From contig NZ_JAUSYL010000001.1 in assembly GCF_030816895.1 (NCBI RefSeq), positions 682,001 to 746,000 on the forward strand: a DNA stretch of 64,000 nucleotides, in the 5' to 3' direction. The stretch is from Clavibacter sp. B3I6. GTDB taxonomy: Bacteria; Actinomycetota; Actinomycetes; Actinomycetales; Microbacteriaceae. Below, one piece after another: positions 1-11,208 of the stretch. Position 1 is the stretch's first letter; each line of letters starts with the position of its first letter. Position numbers and translations under genes: made by a program. The notes below the pieces were generated by a model. That model made no database searches, was not told the DNA's origin, and worked only from the letters and a program-made list of their open reading frames with translations.

Positions 1-87
1 GCGGGAGGTCATCCACGCCCACGGGCAGGAGGGGTCGAACCAGAACTCGACGGCGGTCGTGCGGGGGCTGTTCTGTACGTCGGACAT
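1..87 (-). CDS. DsbA-family mycothiol-type oxidoreductase (5' part only)
   Basis: Only the first 29 residues lie in the window; the gene runs off the left edge. The start reads MSDVQ..., followed by a beta strand FWFDP and the motif SCPWAWMTSR. This matches the N-terminus of the actinobacterial Rv2466c-like family (mycothiol-dependent DsbA-fold reductases), whose M. tuberculosis member has CPWC and sits beside pepN, as here. The second active-site cysteine is alanine in this protein (CPWA). The ATG lies 6 bases after a TAGGCT hexamer, so the transcript is probably leaderless. The family call rests on a short stretch plus the pepN neighbour. Confidence 0.75.
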   Translation of the reverse strand, partial: MSDVQNSPRTTAVEFWFDPSCPWAWMTSR

Positions 88-93
88 GCCGCC

Positions 94-99
94 AGCCTA
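94..99 (-). promoter_or_regulatory. -10 box of DsbA-like gene
   Basis: TAGGCT on the minus strand ends 6 bases before the ATG at 87. This spacing predicts transcription starting at or next to the start codon. Confidence 0.5.
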
Positions 100-113
100 G
101 GTCAGCCGACGGA

Positions 114-119
114 ATAGGA
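114..119 (+). promoter_or_regulatory. possible -10 box of pepN
   Basis: TAGGAT in the divergent spacer would give a leader of about 110 bases for pepN, which has an AGGAG-type ribosome site just before its ATG. Confidence 0.4.
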
Positions 120-237
120 TCGGCTCCGAAGCGGCGCAGCTCCGCCCGCGGCACCCCCGGTCCCCGACCCCGGTGCACCGTCACGCGAGGCGCGCCGCAC
201 GCACGGCCCACCCACCTCACGGACGAGCAGGAGCACC

Positions 238-2781
<2,544 letters not shown>

Positions 2782-2798
2782 CGGGAACCGCAGCATCC

Positions 2799-2834
2799 CG
2801 ACGGGGACGGTCGCGCATGCGGCCGTCCCCGTCG
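2799..2834 (+). terminator. hairpin terminator after pepN
   Basis: A 12-bp perfect stem (2799-2810 with 2823-2834) and 12-base loop lie 17 bases after the pepN stop. There is no clear T tract, as is common in high-GC actinobacteria. Confidence 0.6.
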
Positions 2835-2877
2835 TCGTCCCCGACGCGGACCCAGGACCGGCCCGGGAGGCCGCCGC

Positions 2878-2883
2878 TACACT
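2878..2883 (+). promoter_or_regulatory. -10 box upstream of mscS-like gene
   Basis: TACACT ends 7 bases before the ATG of the short upstream ORF at 2891. The transcript would start at or close to that ATG. Confidence 0.45.
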
Positions 2884-2890
2884 CGTCCGG

Positions 2891-2941
2891 ATGACTCCCC
2901 CTCTCCTCCTCCCCGTCGGAAGCGCGTCGCGATGGACCTGA
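2891..2941 (+). CDS. 16-codon upstream ORF before mscS-like gene
   Basis: This reading frame encodes MTPPLLLPVGSASRWT and ends in TGA at 2939-2941. The start of the mscS-like gene (2932) lies inside its last codons in another frame. Its ATG sits 7 bases after a TACACT hexamer, the leaderless spacing seen at many genes in this window. It could be a leader peptide coupling translation to the channel gene, or simply an accident of the promoter. No protein family is recognisable. Confidence 0.35.
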   Translation: MTPPLLLPVGSASRWT

Positions 2942-4230
2942 GCATGGTGTGCTGCGGCGACGGCTCGTTCTTCTCCACCTGGGGCACGCTCATCCAGGTC
3001 ATCTCGATCCTGGTCGGCGCCCTCCTCGCCCGGTGGGTCCTCCTGGTCGTGATCCGCAACACGGTCGACCAGATCGTGTCGGGCGTCAAGAAGCGCCAGA
3101 ACGTCGACGACACCCAGTCGATCCAGGCCTCGCCGCTCACGGCCGTCCGCGTCGTGCAACGGACGCGGACGCTCGGCAGCGTCCTCAGCAACATCACGAC
3201 GGTCGTCATCGTCGTCATCGCCATCTCGCTCTTCATCAACGTGGTCGCACCGGGTGTCCTCACCTCCCTCGCCCTCCTCACGGCGGCGCTCGGCGCCGGC
3301 CTCGGCTTCGGCGCCCAGAACATCGTCAAGGACATCCTCAACGGCATGTTCATGGTCGTGGAGGACCAGCTCGGCGTCGGCGACGTCGTCGACGTCGGTC
3401 CCGCCACGGGCGTCGTCGAGACCGTCGGCATCCGGATCACCACCCTCCGCGACGTCAACGGCACGCTGTGGTTCGTGCGCAACGGCGAGATCCTCCGCGT
3501 GGGCAACATGTCGCAGGGATGGGCGCGCGTCGTCATCGACCTCGCCGTGCCGTACGACACCGACGTGCAGGCCGTGCAGGAGCGCATGCTCGCCACCGCC
3601 GCGGAGCTCGCGACCACGCCCAAATGGCGCTCGCGCATCGTCGAGAAGCCGGAGCTCTGGGGCATCGAGTCGATCTCCGAGTCGGCCGTGGTGATCCGCG
3701 TGGTCGTCAAGACCCGCAGCAACGCGCGGGACGACGTGTCGCGCGAGCTCCGCGCGCGCCTCAAGGCGGCGCTCGACGCGATGGGCGTCACGCTCCCGTC
3801 GCTCACCGCAGTGGTCCTCACGGGGTTCGACAGCGCCGCGAGCGTCGGCGGCGCCCACCCGCCCCGCACGGCGTCCACGCCCGTCCAGCAGCCCGACTCG
3901 CCCGCGCCCCGCAAGCGCACCGGTCGGAAGCTCGTGCACCGCGACCCGGCCGGCTCGTCGGTCGGGCCGGCCACCCCGGTCGTCCGCGGTGCCGCGGGTG
4001 CGCCGGTCGACCCGCGCGCGACCCGCATGGTGCCCACCCAGGACGCCGCCTCCGCCCGTCCCGAGGACGAGGACGAGGTCACCGCCACCTGGACCGTCCT
4101 CCCCGAGTCCCCCGCCCCGGCGGGCAGCGAGACCGGCACCGCGTCGGGCTCCGCCGCCGCCGCCCCGCCGAAGCCGCCCCGCGCTCCGCGCCCGCCGCGC
4201 ACGCCCGCCACGCCGCCTGAGGAGTCCTGA
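2932..4230 (+). CDS. MscS-family mechanosensitive ion channel
   Basis: Small-conductance mechanosensitive channel homologue of 432 residues, an inner-membrane pore opened by membrane tension. Residues about 18-40 form one membrane helix. Residues about 82-105 form a second, and the Ala/Gly-rich segment about 108-130 (TAALGAGLGFGAQN) is the pore-lining TM3. It is followed by the MscS beta domain (VEDQLGVGDVVDVG). After about residue 300 comes a 130-residue Pro/Ala/Arg-rich cytoplasmic tail of low complexity, longer than in typical MscS. A GGAAG ribosome site precedes the ATG. The stop overlaps the globin start by one base (TGATG), so the two are translationally coupled. Confidence 0.93.
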   Translation: MDLSMVCCGDGSFFSTWGTLIQVISILVGALLARWVLLVVIRNTVDQIVSGVKKRQNVDDTQSIQASPLTAVRVVQRTRTLGSVLSNITTVVIVVIAISLFINVVAPGVLTSLALLTAALGAGLGFGAQNIVKDILNGMFMVVEDQLGVGDVVDVGPATGVVETVGIRITTLRDVNGTLWFVRNGEILRVGNMSQGWARVVIDLAVPYDTDVQAVQERMLATAAELATTPKWRSRIVEKPELWGIESISESAVVIRVVVKTRSNARDDVSRELRARLKAALDAMGVTLPSLTAVVLTGFDSAASVGGAHPPRTASTPVQQPDSPAPRKRTGRKLVHRDPAGSSVGPATPVVRGAAGAPVDPRATRMVPTQDAASARPEDEDEVTATWTVLPESPAPAGSETGTASGSAAAAPPKPPRAPRPPRTPATPPEES

Positions 4231-4625
4231 TGGCCGACCTGCTCGCCAAGTCCTTCTACGACGACGTCGGCGGTCGCCCGACGTTCGAGAAGCTGGTCCG
4301 CGCGTTCTACCGCGGTGTCGCCGAGGACCCGGTGCTCGTCGCCATGTACCCCGAGGAGGACCTCGAGGGCGCGATCCAGCGGCTCACCGGATTCCTCGAG
4401 CAGTACTGGGGCGGCCCGACGACGTACAGCGAGGAGCGCGGCCACCCGCGGCTGCGCATGCGCCACATGCCCTTCCACGTGAACCCGGACGCGCGCGACC
4501 GGTGGCTCGCGCACATGCGCGTGGCCGTCGACTCGCTCGAGTTGCCGCCGATGCACGAGGCCCAGCTCTGGGACTACCTCGAGCGCGCCGCGCACGCGAT
4601 GGTCAACACCTTCGACGAGTCCTGA
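4230..4625 (+). CDS. glbO: group II truncated hemoglobin
   Basis: Truncated 2/2 globin of 131 residues, the usual trHbO length. It binds haem and oxygen, and in actinobacteria is linked to oxygen or peroxide handling in the cytoplasm. Tyr27 in AFYRGV fits the B10 position, His79 in MRHMPF is the proximal haem ligand, and Trp92 in RWLAHM fits the G8 tryptophan typical of group II. The ATG overlaps the stop of the mechanosensitive channel, so the pair is co-transcribed. The physiological partner is not evident from the neighbours. Confidence 0.95.
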   Translation: MADLLAKSFYDDVGGRPTFEKLVRAFYRGVAEDPVLVAMYPEEDLEGAIQRLTGFLEQYWGGPTTYSEERGHPRLRMRHMPFHVNPDARDRWLAHMRVAVDSLELPPMHEAQLWDYLERAAHAMVNTFDES

Positions 4626-4631
4626 GGGAAG

Positions 4632-4671
4632 CGCCGGCGTGATCCCGGGGGACGCCCCTAGAGCCGGCGCA
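4632..4671. terminator. possible bidirectional hairpin between convergent genes
   Basis: An 8-bp inverted repeat (4632-4639 with 4664-4671) with a GC-rich 24-base loop spans the 32-bp gap between glbO and the convergent unknown gene. One arm lies inside the latter. Confidence 0.3.
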
Positions 4672-5353
4672 CGAGCACGTGCCCGCGCGACGTCGTGAGG
4701 CGGGTCCACGGCCCCGTGCGGAACACGGCCACCGGCGCCTCGCCGTCGTCGGCCACGGCGTCGGGCGCCGGATCCGGCCCGAGGAACCCGAGGCTGTAGG
4801 CCGCGAAGGCGCCGCCGGCGAGCACGTCGGGCGCCCCCTCCACGGGACGTCCCCACACCTCGCCGCGCACGCGCGTCACGATCTGCTCGCCGATGCCGGT
4901 GGGGACGGCCGCCGCCACCTCGTCGATGCCAGCGCGCGCCGCAGCCCGCAGGACGGCCGCCTCCACGTCGGCGAGGCGCTCCCACCCTGCGCGCGGCGGC
5001 GAGATGCCCGCCCATGGCGCGGTGGCGGTGTCCGGCGGCACGAGCACGCCGACGGGCTCGCCCGGGGATCCGGTCGCCGGACCCTCGAGGCGCGCGAGGC
5101 GGTCGAGCAGCGCGCGGATGGGCACGACGCTGTCGACGGGCGCCTGCGTCTCCGCCGCGAAGGTGCGCAGCCCGAGCACGGTGGGCGCCCGGTCGAGCAG
5201 CCCGGCGGGCTGCAGCACCGAGGTGTAGACGGCGAGCACGCCCCCGGCCCCGATGAGGCGCACGGCCCCGTCGTCGACGCGGGCGGAGCGGCCGAGGAAG
5301 GTCTGCAGATCGCCGAGGGCGAGGGCGTCCTTGAGGGCGAAGGAGGGCGTCAT
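4658..5353 (-). CDS. conserved protein of unknown function
   Basis: 231-residue soluble protein; I do not recognise a characterised family. It has no signal peptide or membrane helix. Hydrophobic beta-like segments (GGVLAVYTSVL near residues 37-47, RVRGEVWGRP near 160-170, GGAFAAYSLGFLG near 180-192) alternate with Ala/Arg-rich helices, and the end is LVRRL. Codon use matches the neighbours, so it is likely native. It is convergent with glbO and divergent from the TesB-like thioesterase. A TAGCTT hexamer ends 9 bases before the ATG, so a leaderless or nearly leaderless transcript is possible. Confidence 0.75.
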   Translation of the reverse strand: MTPSFALKDALALGDLQTFLGRSARVDDGAVRLIGAGGVLAVYTSVLQPAGLLDRAPTVLGLRTFAAETQAPVDSVVPIRALLDRLARLEGPATGSPGEPVGVLVPPDTATAPWAGISPPRAGWERLADVEAAVLRAAARAGIDEVAAAVPTGIGEQIVTRVRGEVWGRPVEGAPDVLAGGAFAAYSLGFLGPDPAPDAVADDGEAPVAVFRTGPWTRLTTSRGHVLVRRL

Positions 5354-5435
5354 GGCCTGTCTAAGCTACTGGATGCGCCCACGCGATCCGCCGGGCGCCC
5401 GACCGCCCGAGGTCGGCCCGCCAGGCGGAGGACCC

Positions 5436-6341
5436 ATGACCGACCACGCATCCGACACCCCGGCGGACGGCCCGCTCGCCGGCCTCCTCACCGCCCTCGA
5501 CCTCACGGACACCGGCGCCCGCACGAGCGAGGACATCTCCACGGGCCCCTCGCAGTGGATGCCCCTGGGCCGCGTCTTCGGCGGCCAGGTGCTCGCGCAG
5601 TCGCTCGTGGCCGCCATGCGCACCACCGACCCGGACCGCCGCCCGCACAGCATGCACGGCTACTTCCTGCGGCCCGGCGACGTCACGAAGCCGATCACGT
5701 TCTCGGTCGACCGCATCCACGACGGCCGCTCCTTCTCCACGCGCCGCACGCAGGCGTACCAGGACGGCCGCCCGATCCTCTCGATGATCGCGTCCTTCCA
5801 GGACGCCGACGAGGGCCTCGAGCACCAGGCGCCCATGCCCGAGGGGATCCCGGAGCCGGAGTCGCTGCCGAGCGCGCACGACGTCCTGTCCCGCATCGAC
5901 CACCCCGTCGCGAAGCACTGGGCGAACGACCGCCCGTTCGACATGCGGCACGTCGAGCAGCCCGTCTACTTCGGCGCCGCCGAGGAGCGCGTCGCCCACC
6001 AGGCCGTCTGGATCCGCGCCATCGGCCGCCTCCCCGACGACCCCGCGGTGCACCTGGCGTCGATGGCCTACGCGAGCGACTACTCGATCCTCGAGTCCAT
6101 CTACCGTCGGCACGGCCTCTCGTGGGCGACGCCCGGCATCAAGACCGCGAGCCTCGACCACGCGATGTGGTTCCACCGCCCCGGCCGCGCGGACGAGTGG
6201 ATGCTCTACGTGCAGGAGTCGACGAGCGCGCAGGGCGGCCGTGGCCTGTCCCTGGGTCGCATCTACTCGCGCGACGGCGTCCTGCTGGCGAGCGTCGCCC
6301 AGGAGGGCATGGTCCGGGTCCCGCCCGAGGCGGCCGGCTGA
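5436..6341 (+). CDS. acyl-CoA thioesterase II (TesB type)
   Basis: 301-residue double-hotdog thioesterase that hydrolyses acyl-CoA to free fatty acid and CoA in the cytoplasm. The N-terminal hotdog carries GRVFGGQVLAQSLVAA (residues about 46-61) and the HGYFLRPG strand. The C-terminal hotdog carries LASMAYASDYSILES, with the catalytic Asp of TesB-type enzymes, and DHAMWFHRP. The chosen ATG follows a GGCGGAGGA ribosome site; in-frame extension upstream enters the divergent gene and is not family-like. It lies next to a second, unrelated hotdog thioesterase on the other strand. Confidence 0.92.
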   Translation: MTDHASDTPADGPLAGLLTALDLTDTGARTSEDISTGPSQWMPLGRVFGGQVLAQSLVAAMRTTDPDRRPHSMHGYFLRPGDVTKPITFSVDRIHDGRSFSTRRTQAYQDGRPILSMIASFQDADEGLEHQAPMPEGIPEPESLPSAHDVLSRIDHPVAKHWANDRPFDMRHVEQPVYFGAAEERVAHQAVWIRAIGRLPDDPAVHLASMAYASDYSILESIYRRHGLSWATPGIKTASLDHAMWFHRPGRADEWMLYVQESTSAQGGRGLSLGRIYSRDGVLLASVAQEGMVRVPPEAAG

Positions 6342-6362
6342 CGCGCGTGCCGCGTCGCGTGC

Positions 6363-6842
6363 TCAGCCGCGCCGGCTGAACGCCACCGGCTCCTCGACGT
6401 AGTCCGCCCACGCGGAGCGCTCGTCGTCCGTGATCCGACGGGGGCGGCCCGTCGCGGCGTCGACGAGCACGATGGTGGTCGACGCGCGCGCGTACAGCTC
6501 GGACGGCTCGACGCCCGCGGGTGAGCGGAGCTCGTAGCAGGCCTCGAGGCTGGATCCGCCGAGCCGGCCGAGCCAGACCTGGACGTCGAGCGGCCGACGC
6601 CCGTAGGAGATCGGCCGCAGGTACTCGACCTCCTGCCGCGCGATCATGGTCATGGTGGCCGCGCCGGCGGAGGCGTCGATGAGCGCCATGCCCGGGTCCA
6701 CGCCGTCGCCGTCGGCGTCCCCGCGCCAGAACGCGCGGACGCGCGCCTCCTCCAGGAGACGCAGCACCTCCACGTTGTTCACGTGGTCGTAGGCGTCGAG
6801 GTCGGCCCACCGGAGGTGGACGGGGACGTGGACCCGGGTCAC
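6363..6842 (-). CDS. YbgC/4HBT-type acyl-CoA thioesterase
   Basis: 159-residue single-hotdog protein. The signature HLRWADLDAYDHVNNVEVL (residues about 9-27) holds the catalytic Asp of 4-hydroxybenzoyl-CoA thioesterase-like enzymes. It probably cleaves acyl-CoA esters; the substrate cannot be told. It starts 4 bases after the ettA stop on the same strand, so it is expressed from the ettA promoter. It is convergent with the TesB-like gene, with a 21-bp gap and no obvious terminator. Confidence 0.88.
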   Translation of the reverse strand: MTRVHVPVHLRWADLDAYDHVNNVEVLRLLEEARVRAFWRGDADGDGVDPGMALIDASAGAATMTMIARQEVEYLRPISYGRRPLDVQVWLGRLGGSSLEACYELRSPAGVEPSELYARASTTIVLVDAATGRPRRITDDERSAWADYVEEPVAFSRRG

Positions 6843-6846
6843 GGGA

Positions 6847-8529
<1,683 letters not shown>

Positions 8530-8535
8530 GGTCCG

Positions 8536-8541
8536 AGTCTA
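8536..8541 (-). promoter_or_regulatory. -10 box of ettA
   Basis: TAGACT on the minus strand ends 6 bases before the ettA ATG, the leaderless spacing. Confidence 0.55.
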
Positions 8542-8592
8542 TTGAGTGCCACCGGCCCCGGACGCCGCCGCACGTCCGTCCGGGTGCCGCGC

Positions 8593-9084
8593 TCACCAGT
8601 CGATGGCGCGCGTCTGCCCCACGAGGCAGCGGCCGGACGACAGCGCCGGCTCGACGTGCGCGCTGAAGCCGTCCTGCGCCCGCTGCCCGATGAGGCAGGC
8701 GTCCGCCAGGTGCACGGAGACGAGGATCGAGTCGACCGAGTTGCCGAGCGGCGTGCGGTCCGCCGTGACCTCCATGCGGTCCTTCGGGAAGCCGGCGCCC
8801 ACCAGCGCGTCGACGAGGTCGCGGCCCTGCGCGTTGGGATCGCCGGCCACGACCGCGCGTGCGGTGGACTCGAAGACGAGGAGGTTCTCCTCCGCCGTCC
8901 CGGCCGCGTCGACCGGCGGGATGGTCGGCGCGGCGGAGGGTGCCTCGGCGCCGGGGCTCTCGGGGACCGCGGCGGTGGTCTGCTCGACGGGCGCGGGCGC
9001 GGGCGCCGGCGACGACGTGCAGCCGGCGAGGAGGAGGGCGGCGACGAGCACGGGCGCCGCGAGGGCGCGTCCGGCGCGGATCAC
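8593..9084 (-). CDS. small lipoprotein of unknown function
   Basis: 163-residue exported lipoprotein. The N-terminus has Arg residues, a hydrophobic stretch and the lipobox LLAGC near residues 18-22, so the mature protein is probably lipid-anchored on the outer face of the membrane. A Pro/Ala-rich linker (about 25-60) leads to a 100-residue domain with two further cysteines (ADACLIG, SGRCLVG) that could form a disulfide. The start is GTG, overlapping the stop of the MarR gene (GTGA), which indicates translational coupling. It resembles unnamed Microbacteriaceae DUF-type lipoproteins. No function can be assigned. Confidence 0.85.
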   Translation of the reverse strand: MIRAGRALAAPVLVAALLLAGCTSSPAPAPAPVEQTTAAVPESPGAEAPSAAPTIPPVDAAGTAEENLLVFESTARAVVAGDPNAQGRDLVDALVGAGFPKDRMEVTADRTPLGNSVDSILVSVHLADACLIGQRAQDGFSAHVEPALSSGRCLVGQTRAIDW

Positions 9085-9644
9085 GCGGCGGACTCGTCCG
9101 CGCAGGCCCGGTCGGCGTCGTGGTCGGTGGCCGGGGGGATGGCCAGGTCGTCGCCGTCGGCGCTCCCCCGGCCGTCGTCGAGGGAGGATGCGCGCATGCT
9201 GGCGAGGATATCCCCCGCGATGCGCTCGAGCTGCGCGGTCTGCTCCGCCGTGAGCGGATCGAACACCGTGCGGAGCACCTCGGCGGCATGTCCCGGGGCG
9301 GCCGCCACGAGGGTGGCGCGCCCCTCGTCGGTGAGCTCGGCCAGGAGGCTCCGGCCGTCGTGCGGCGACCGCGAGCGACGGACCCAGCCCAGCTGCTCGA
9401 GGCGCGTCACGGCGTGGGACGTGCGGCTGGCCGAGGCCTGCAGCGCCCGTGCGAGCACGCTCATGGGGAGCGCGCCGCCCTCGGCCTCGGAGAGCCGCAC
9501 GAGGATCATGTAGTAGGCGTGCGGCATGCCGGCGTCCCGGAGGAGCTCCCGCTCGATGCGCTCGCTGACGTGGTTCAGGGCGACGATCACGGTCCGCCAG
9601 GCGCGCTGCTGGTCCGGCTCGAGCCACCGGGGGGATCCGCTCAT
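9081..9644 (-). CDS. MarR-family transcriptional regulator
   Basis: 187-residue winged-helix DNA-binding regulator. A helical N-terminus (residues about 10-45) is followed by the helix-turn-helix region MSVLARALQASASRTSHAVTRL (about 62-83). The wing GWVRRSRSPHDGRSLLAELTDEGR (about 86-109) contains the conserved DGR of MarR proteins, and C-terminal dimerisation helices follow. Its ATG overlaps the SSB-like stop (ATGA) and its TGA overlaps the lipoprotein start. It also has its own -10 box placed for leaderless transcription. The ligand and target are unknown; it may control its own operon. Confidence 0.93.
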   Translation of the reverse strand: MSGSPRWLEPDQQRAWRTVIVALNHVSERIERELLRDAGMPHAYYMILVRLSEAEGGALPMSVLARALQASASRTSHAVTRLEQLGWVRRSRSPHDGRSLLAELTDEGRATLVAAAPGHAAEVLRTVFDPLTAEQTAQLERIAGDILASMRASSLDDGRGSADGDDLAIPPATDHDADRACADESAA

Positions 9645-10030
9645 GGTGCGATCCTAGGCTCCGCCGGCATCCTGGGGACGGAGACCGACCCGGACCGCGC
9701 GAGCACCGCGTGCGCGTCGAGCTCCACCGCGTCGTCCTCCGGACGCGCGGCCCGTCTCGCCCGGAGCGGGCCGACGACCACCACCTCGTCCCCGACCCCG
9801 AGGGCGTTCAGCGCGACGGCCGCGTCGCTTCCCGCGCATACGGCGAGCACGCCGGGTGCGCCAGTCGGATGCGGGTCCCCCGCGCCGTCGCGACCGCGCA
9901 GGAGGAGGCTGACCACCTCCCATCCCTCGGTCGTGCGCAGGGCCCGCGGTGGCCCGGCGACGGAGCCGTGCAGGGCGACCCACGCCTCCGGTGCTCGTCC
10001 CGCGTCCCCGATGCCCGTCATATCCGCCAT
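9641..10030 (-). CDS. divergent OB-fold, SSB-like protein
   Basis: 129-residue protein whose strand order resembles a degenerate single-stranded DNA-binding protein. Strand 1 is VALHGSVAGPPR, strand 2 GWEVVSLLLRGR, strand 4 the LAVCAG region. ALGVGDEVVVVGPLRARR corresponds to the KGDRVLVEGRL stretch of SSB, and VELDAHAVLARSG closes the fold. It lacks the acidic SSB tail and most aromatic DNA-contact residues, so it is not the housekeeping SSB. It is the first gene of an operon with marR and a lipoprotein. An inverted repeat covers its ribosome-site region. The fold assignment is by pattern only. Confidence 0.65.
   Translation of the reverse strand: MADMTGIGDAGRAPEAWVALHGSVAGPPRALRTTEGWEVVSLLLRGRDGAGDPHPTGAPGVLAVCAGSDAAVALNALGVGDEVVVVGPLRARRAARPEDDAVELDAHAVLARSGSVSVPRMPAEPRIAP
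9651..9656 (-). promoter_or_regulatory. internal -10 box for marR
   Basis: TAGGAT inside the 3' end of the SSB-like gene ends 6 bases before the marR ATG. It implies a leaderless transcript independent of the upstream gene. Confidence 0.5.
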
Positions 10031-10032
10031 GC

Positions 10033-10077
10033 CATGATCCCCCAGTCCCGCGGTCGGACGACCGCGGGGAGATCATG
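10033..10077 (-). repeat. two-part inverted repeat over the SSB-like leader
   Basis: An outer 7-bp repeat (10033-10039 with 10071-10077) encloses an inner 9-bp perfect stem with a 4-base loop (10047-10055 with 10060-10068). The GGGGGA ribosome site of the SSB-like gene lies between the two stems. It may be an operator (for the MarR protein), a translation-control hairpin, or the terminator of the preceding gene. Confidence 0.5.
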
Positions 10078-10168
10078 CGGGTCGGATAGCGGGTCGAGGC
10101 CACGGCGGCGGCATCCGCGACAGGTCGCGTGGACCGTCGCCTGGGGAGGAGGCGCGGGAGGCCGCCGC

Positions 10169-10411
10169 TCAGTGCTCGGAGAAGCGGAGGTCCTCGCCGC
10201 GACCCGCGCGCAGGGCCGACTTCGCGATCTCCAGGGTGGGGTAGCTCCCGGCGACGACGCCGCGGTGCAGCGACCGCACCTCGTAGCCGTCCGCATGGGA
10301 GTGGATGGACGCGAGCGCGCCCGTGGCCCCGAACGCCACCCAGGTCTTGCCCGCGGTGCGCGGAACTCCGCTCGTGTTCGTGCTCGTGCTCGTGCTGGTG
10401 GTCATCGACAT
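10169..10411 (-). CDS. small unknown protein with Ser/Thr-repeat N-terminus
   Basis: 80-residue protein. Residues 1-14 are an MSMTTSTSTSTNTS tract made of a six-base codon-pair repeat. The rest is an ordinary globular sequence (KTWVAFGATGALASIH, then YEVRSLHRGVVAGSYPTLEIAKSAL). That second half looks like a small alpha/beta domain in which a regulatory or binding repeat ends in an amphipathic helix. A GGAGAGG ribosome site precedes the ATG. It lies between msrA and the SSB-like operon on the same strand. No family is recognised. Confidence 0.6.
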   Translation of the reverse strand: MSMTTSTSTSTNTSGVPRTAGKTWVAFGATGALASIHSHADGYEVRSLHRGVVAGSYPTLEIAKSALRAGRGEDLRFSEH

Positions 10412-10465
10412 CGTCGTCGCCTCTCCTCCCCGGGCTCCATCGCCCGGACGTGCCGATGGTACGCC

Positions 10466-10498
10466 GACGCCCCGCGGCCGTACAGGCCGCGGGGCGTC
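10466..10498 (-). terminator. hairpin terminator after msrA
   Basis: A perfect 14-bp stem (10466-10479 with 10485-10498) with a 5-base loop lies 12 bases after the msrA stop. Confidence 0.7.
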
Positions 10499-10510
10499 AT
10501 GGGAGGTGGA

Positions 10511-11038
10511 TCAGGCGGCGCGCACGTACTGCGCGAACGACTTCCGCACCTTGTTGACCTTGGGCACGGCGACGGCGTTGCAGTAGCCCTGGCCCGGGTT
10601 CTTGGCGAAGAAGTCCTGGTGGTAGTCCTCCGCGTCGTACCACGTGCCGACGGGCTCGATGGTCGTGACCGCCGTGCCGTCCCACAGCTCGCCGGCGCGC
10701 GCGATGGCGTCCCGGAAGAGCTGCTCCTGCTCGGCGTCCGCGGGGAACATGGCCGAGCGGTACTGGGTGCCGACGTCGGCGCCCTGTCGGTTGAGCTGAC
10801 GCGGGTCGTGCAGCGTGAAGAACACGTCGAGGATCACGTCGGCGGGGATGACCTCCTCGTCGAAGACCACCTTCACCGCCTCGGCGTGCCCGGTCGCACC
10901 CGTGCACACGGCGTCGTAGGAGGGGTGGGCGGTGTGGCCGCCGATGTAGCCGGAGATGACGTCCTGGACGCCGTCGAGGGTGCGGTACACCGCATCGAGG
11001 CACCAGAAGCAGCCGCCGGCGAGGATGAATGTCTGCAT
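10511..11038 (-). CDS. msrA: peptide-methionine (S)-S-oxide reductase
   Basis: 175-residue MsrA, which reduces methionine S-sulfoxide in damaged proteins. The active-site motif GCFWC is at residues 9-13, with the catalytic cysteine first. GYIGGHTAHPSYDAVCTGATGHAE is the family substrate-binding block, and the C-terminal GQGYCN holds the resolving cysteine. The chosen ATG begins MQTFILAGG, the family start. A TAGGTT hexamer ends 8 bases upstream, so the leader is absent or tiny; a longer in-frame start does not match the family. It is divergent from a small unknown gene and closed by a strong hairpin. Confidence 0.96.
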   Translation of the reverse strand: MQTFILAGGCFWCLDAVYRTLDGVQDVISGYIGGHTAHPSYDAVCTGATGHAEAVKVVFDEEVIPADVILDVFFTLHDPRQLNRQGADVGTQYRSAMFPADAEQEQLFRDAIARAGELWDGTAVTTIEPVGTWYDAEDYHQDFFAKNPGQGYCNAVAVPKVNKVRKSFAQYVRAA

Positions 11039-11208
11039 GAGAGATGAACCTACTTCCCGTCGATGCGCGCGAGGTCCGCGGCGGTCGACATGGGAGGGAA
11101 CCGTCATCGGCCGCCGCCCATTCCACCCGCCGGCGATGTCGGTGGTCCCCCGTAGCGTCGGGGACATCGACACACCGCCGGGCCGGCGGCGCGCGGACGG
11201 AGGACACC

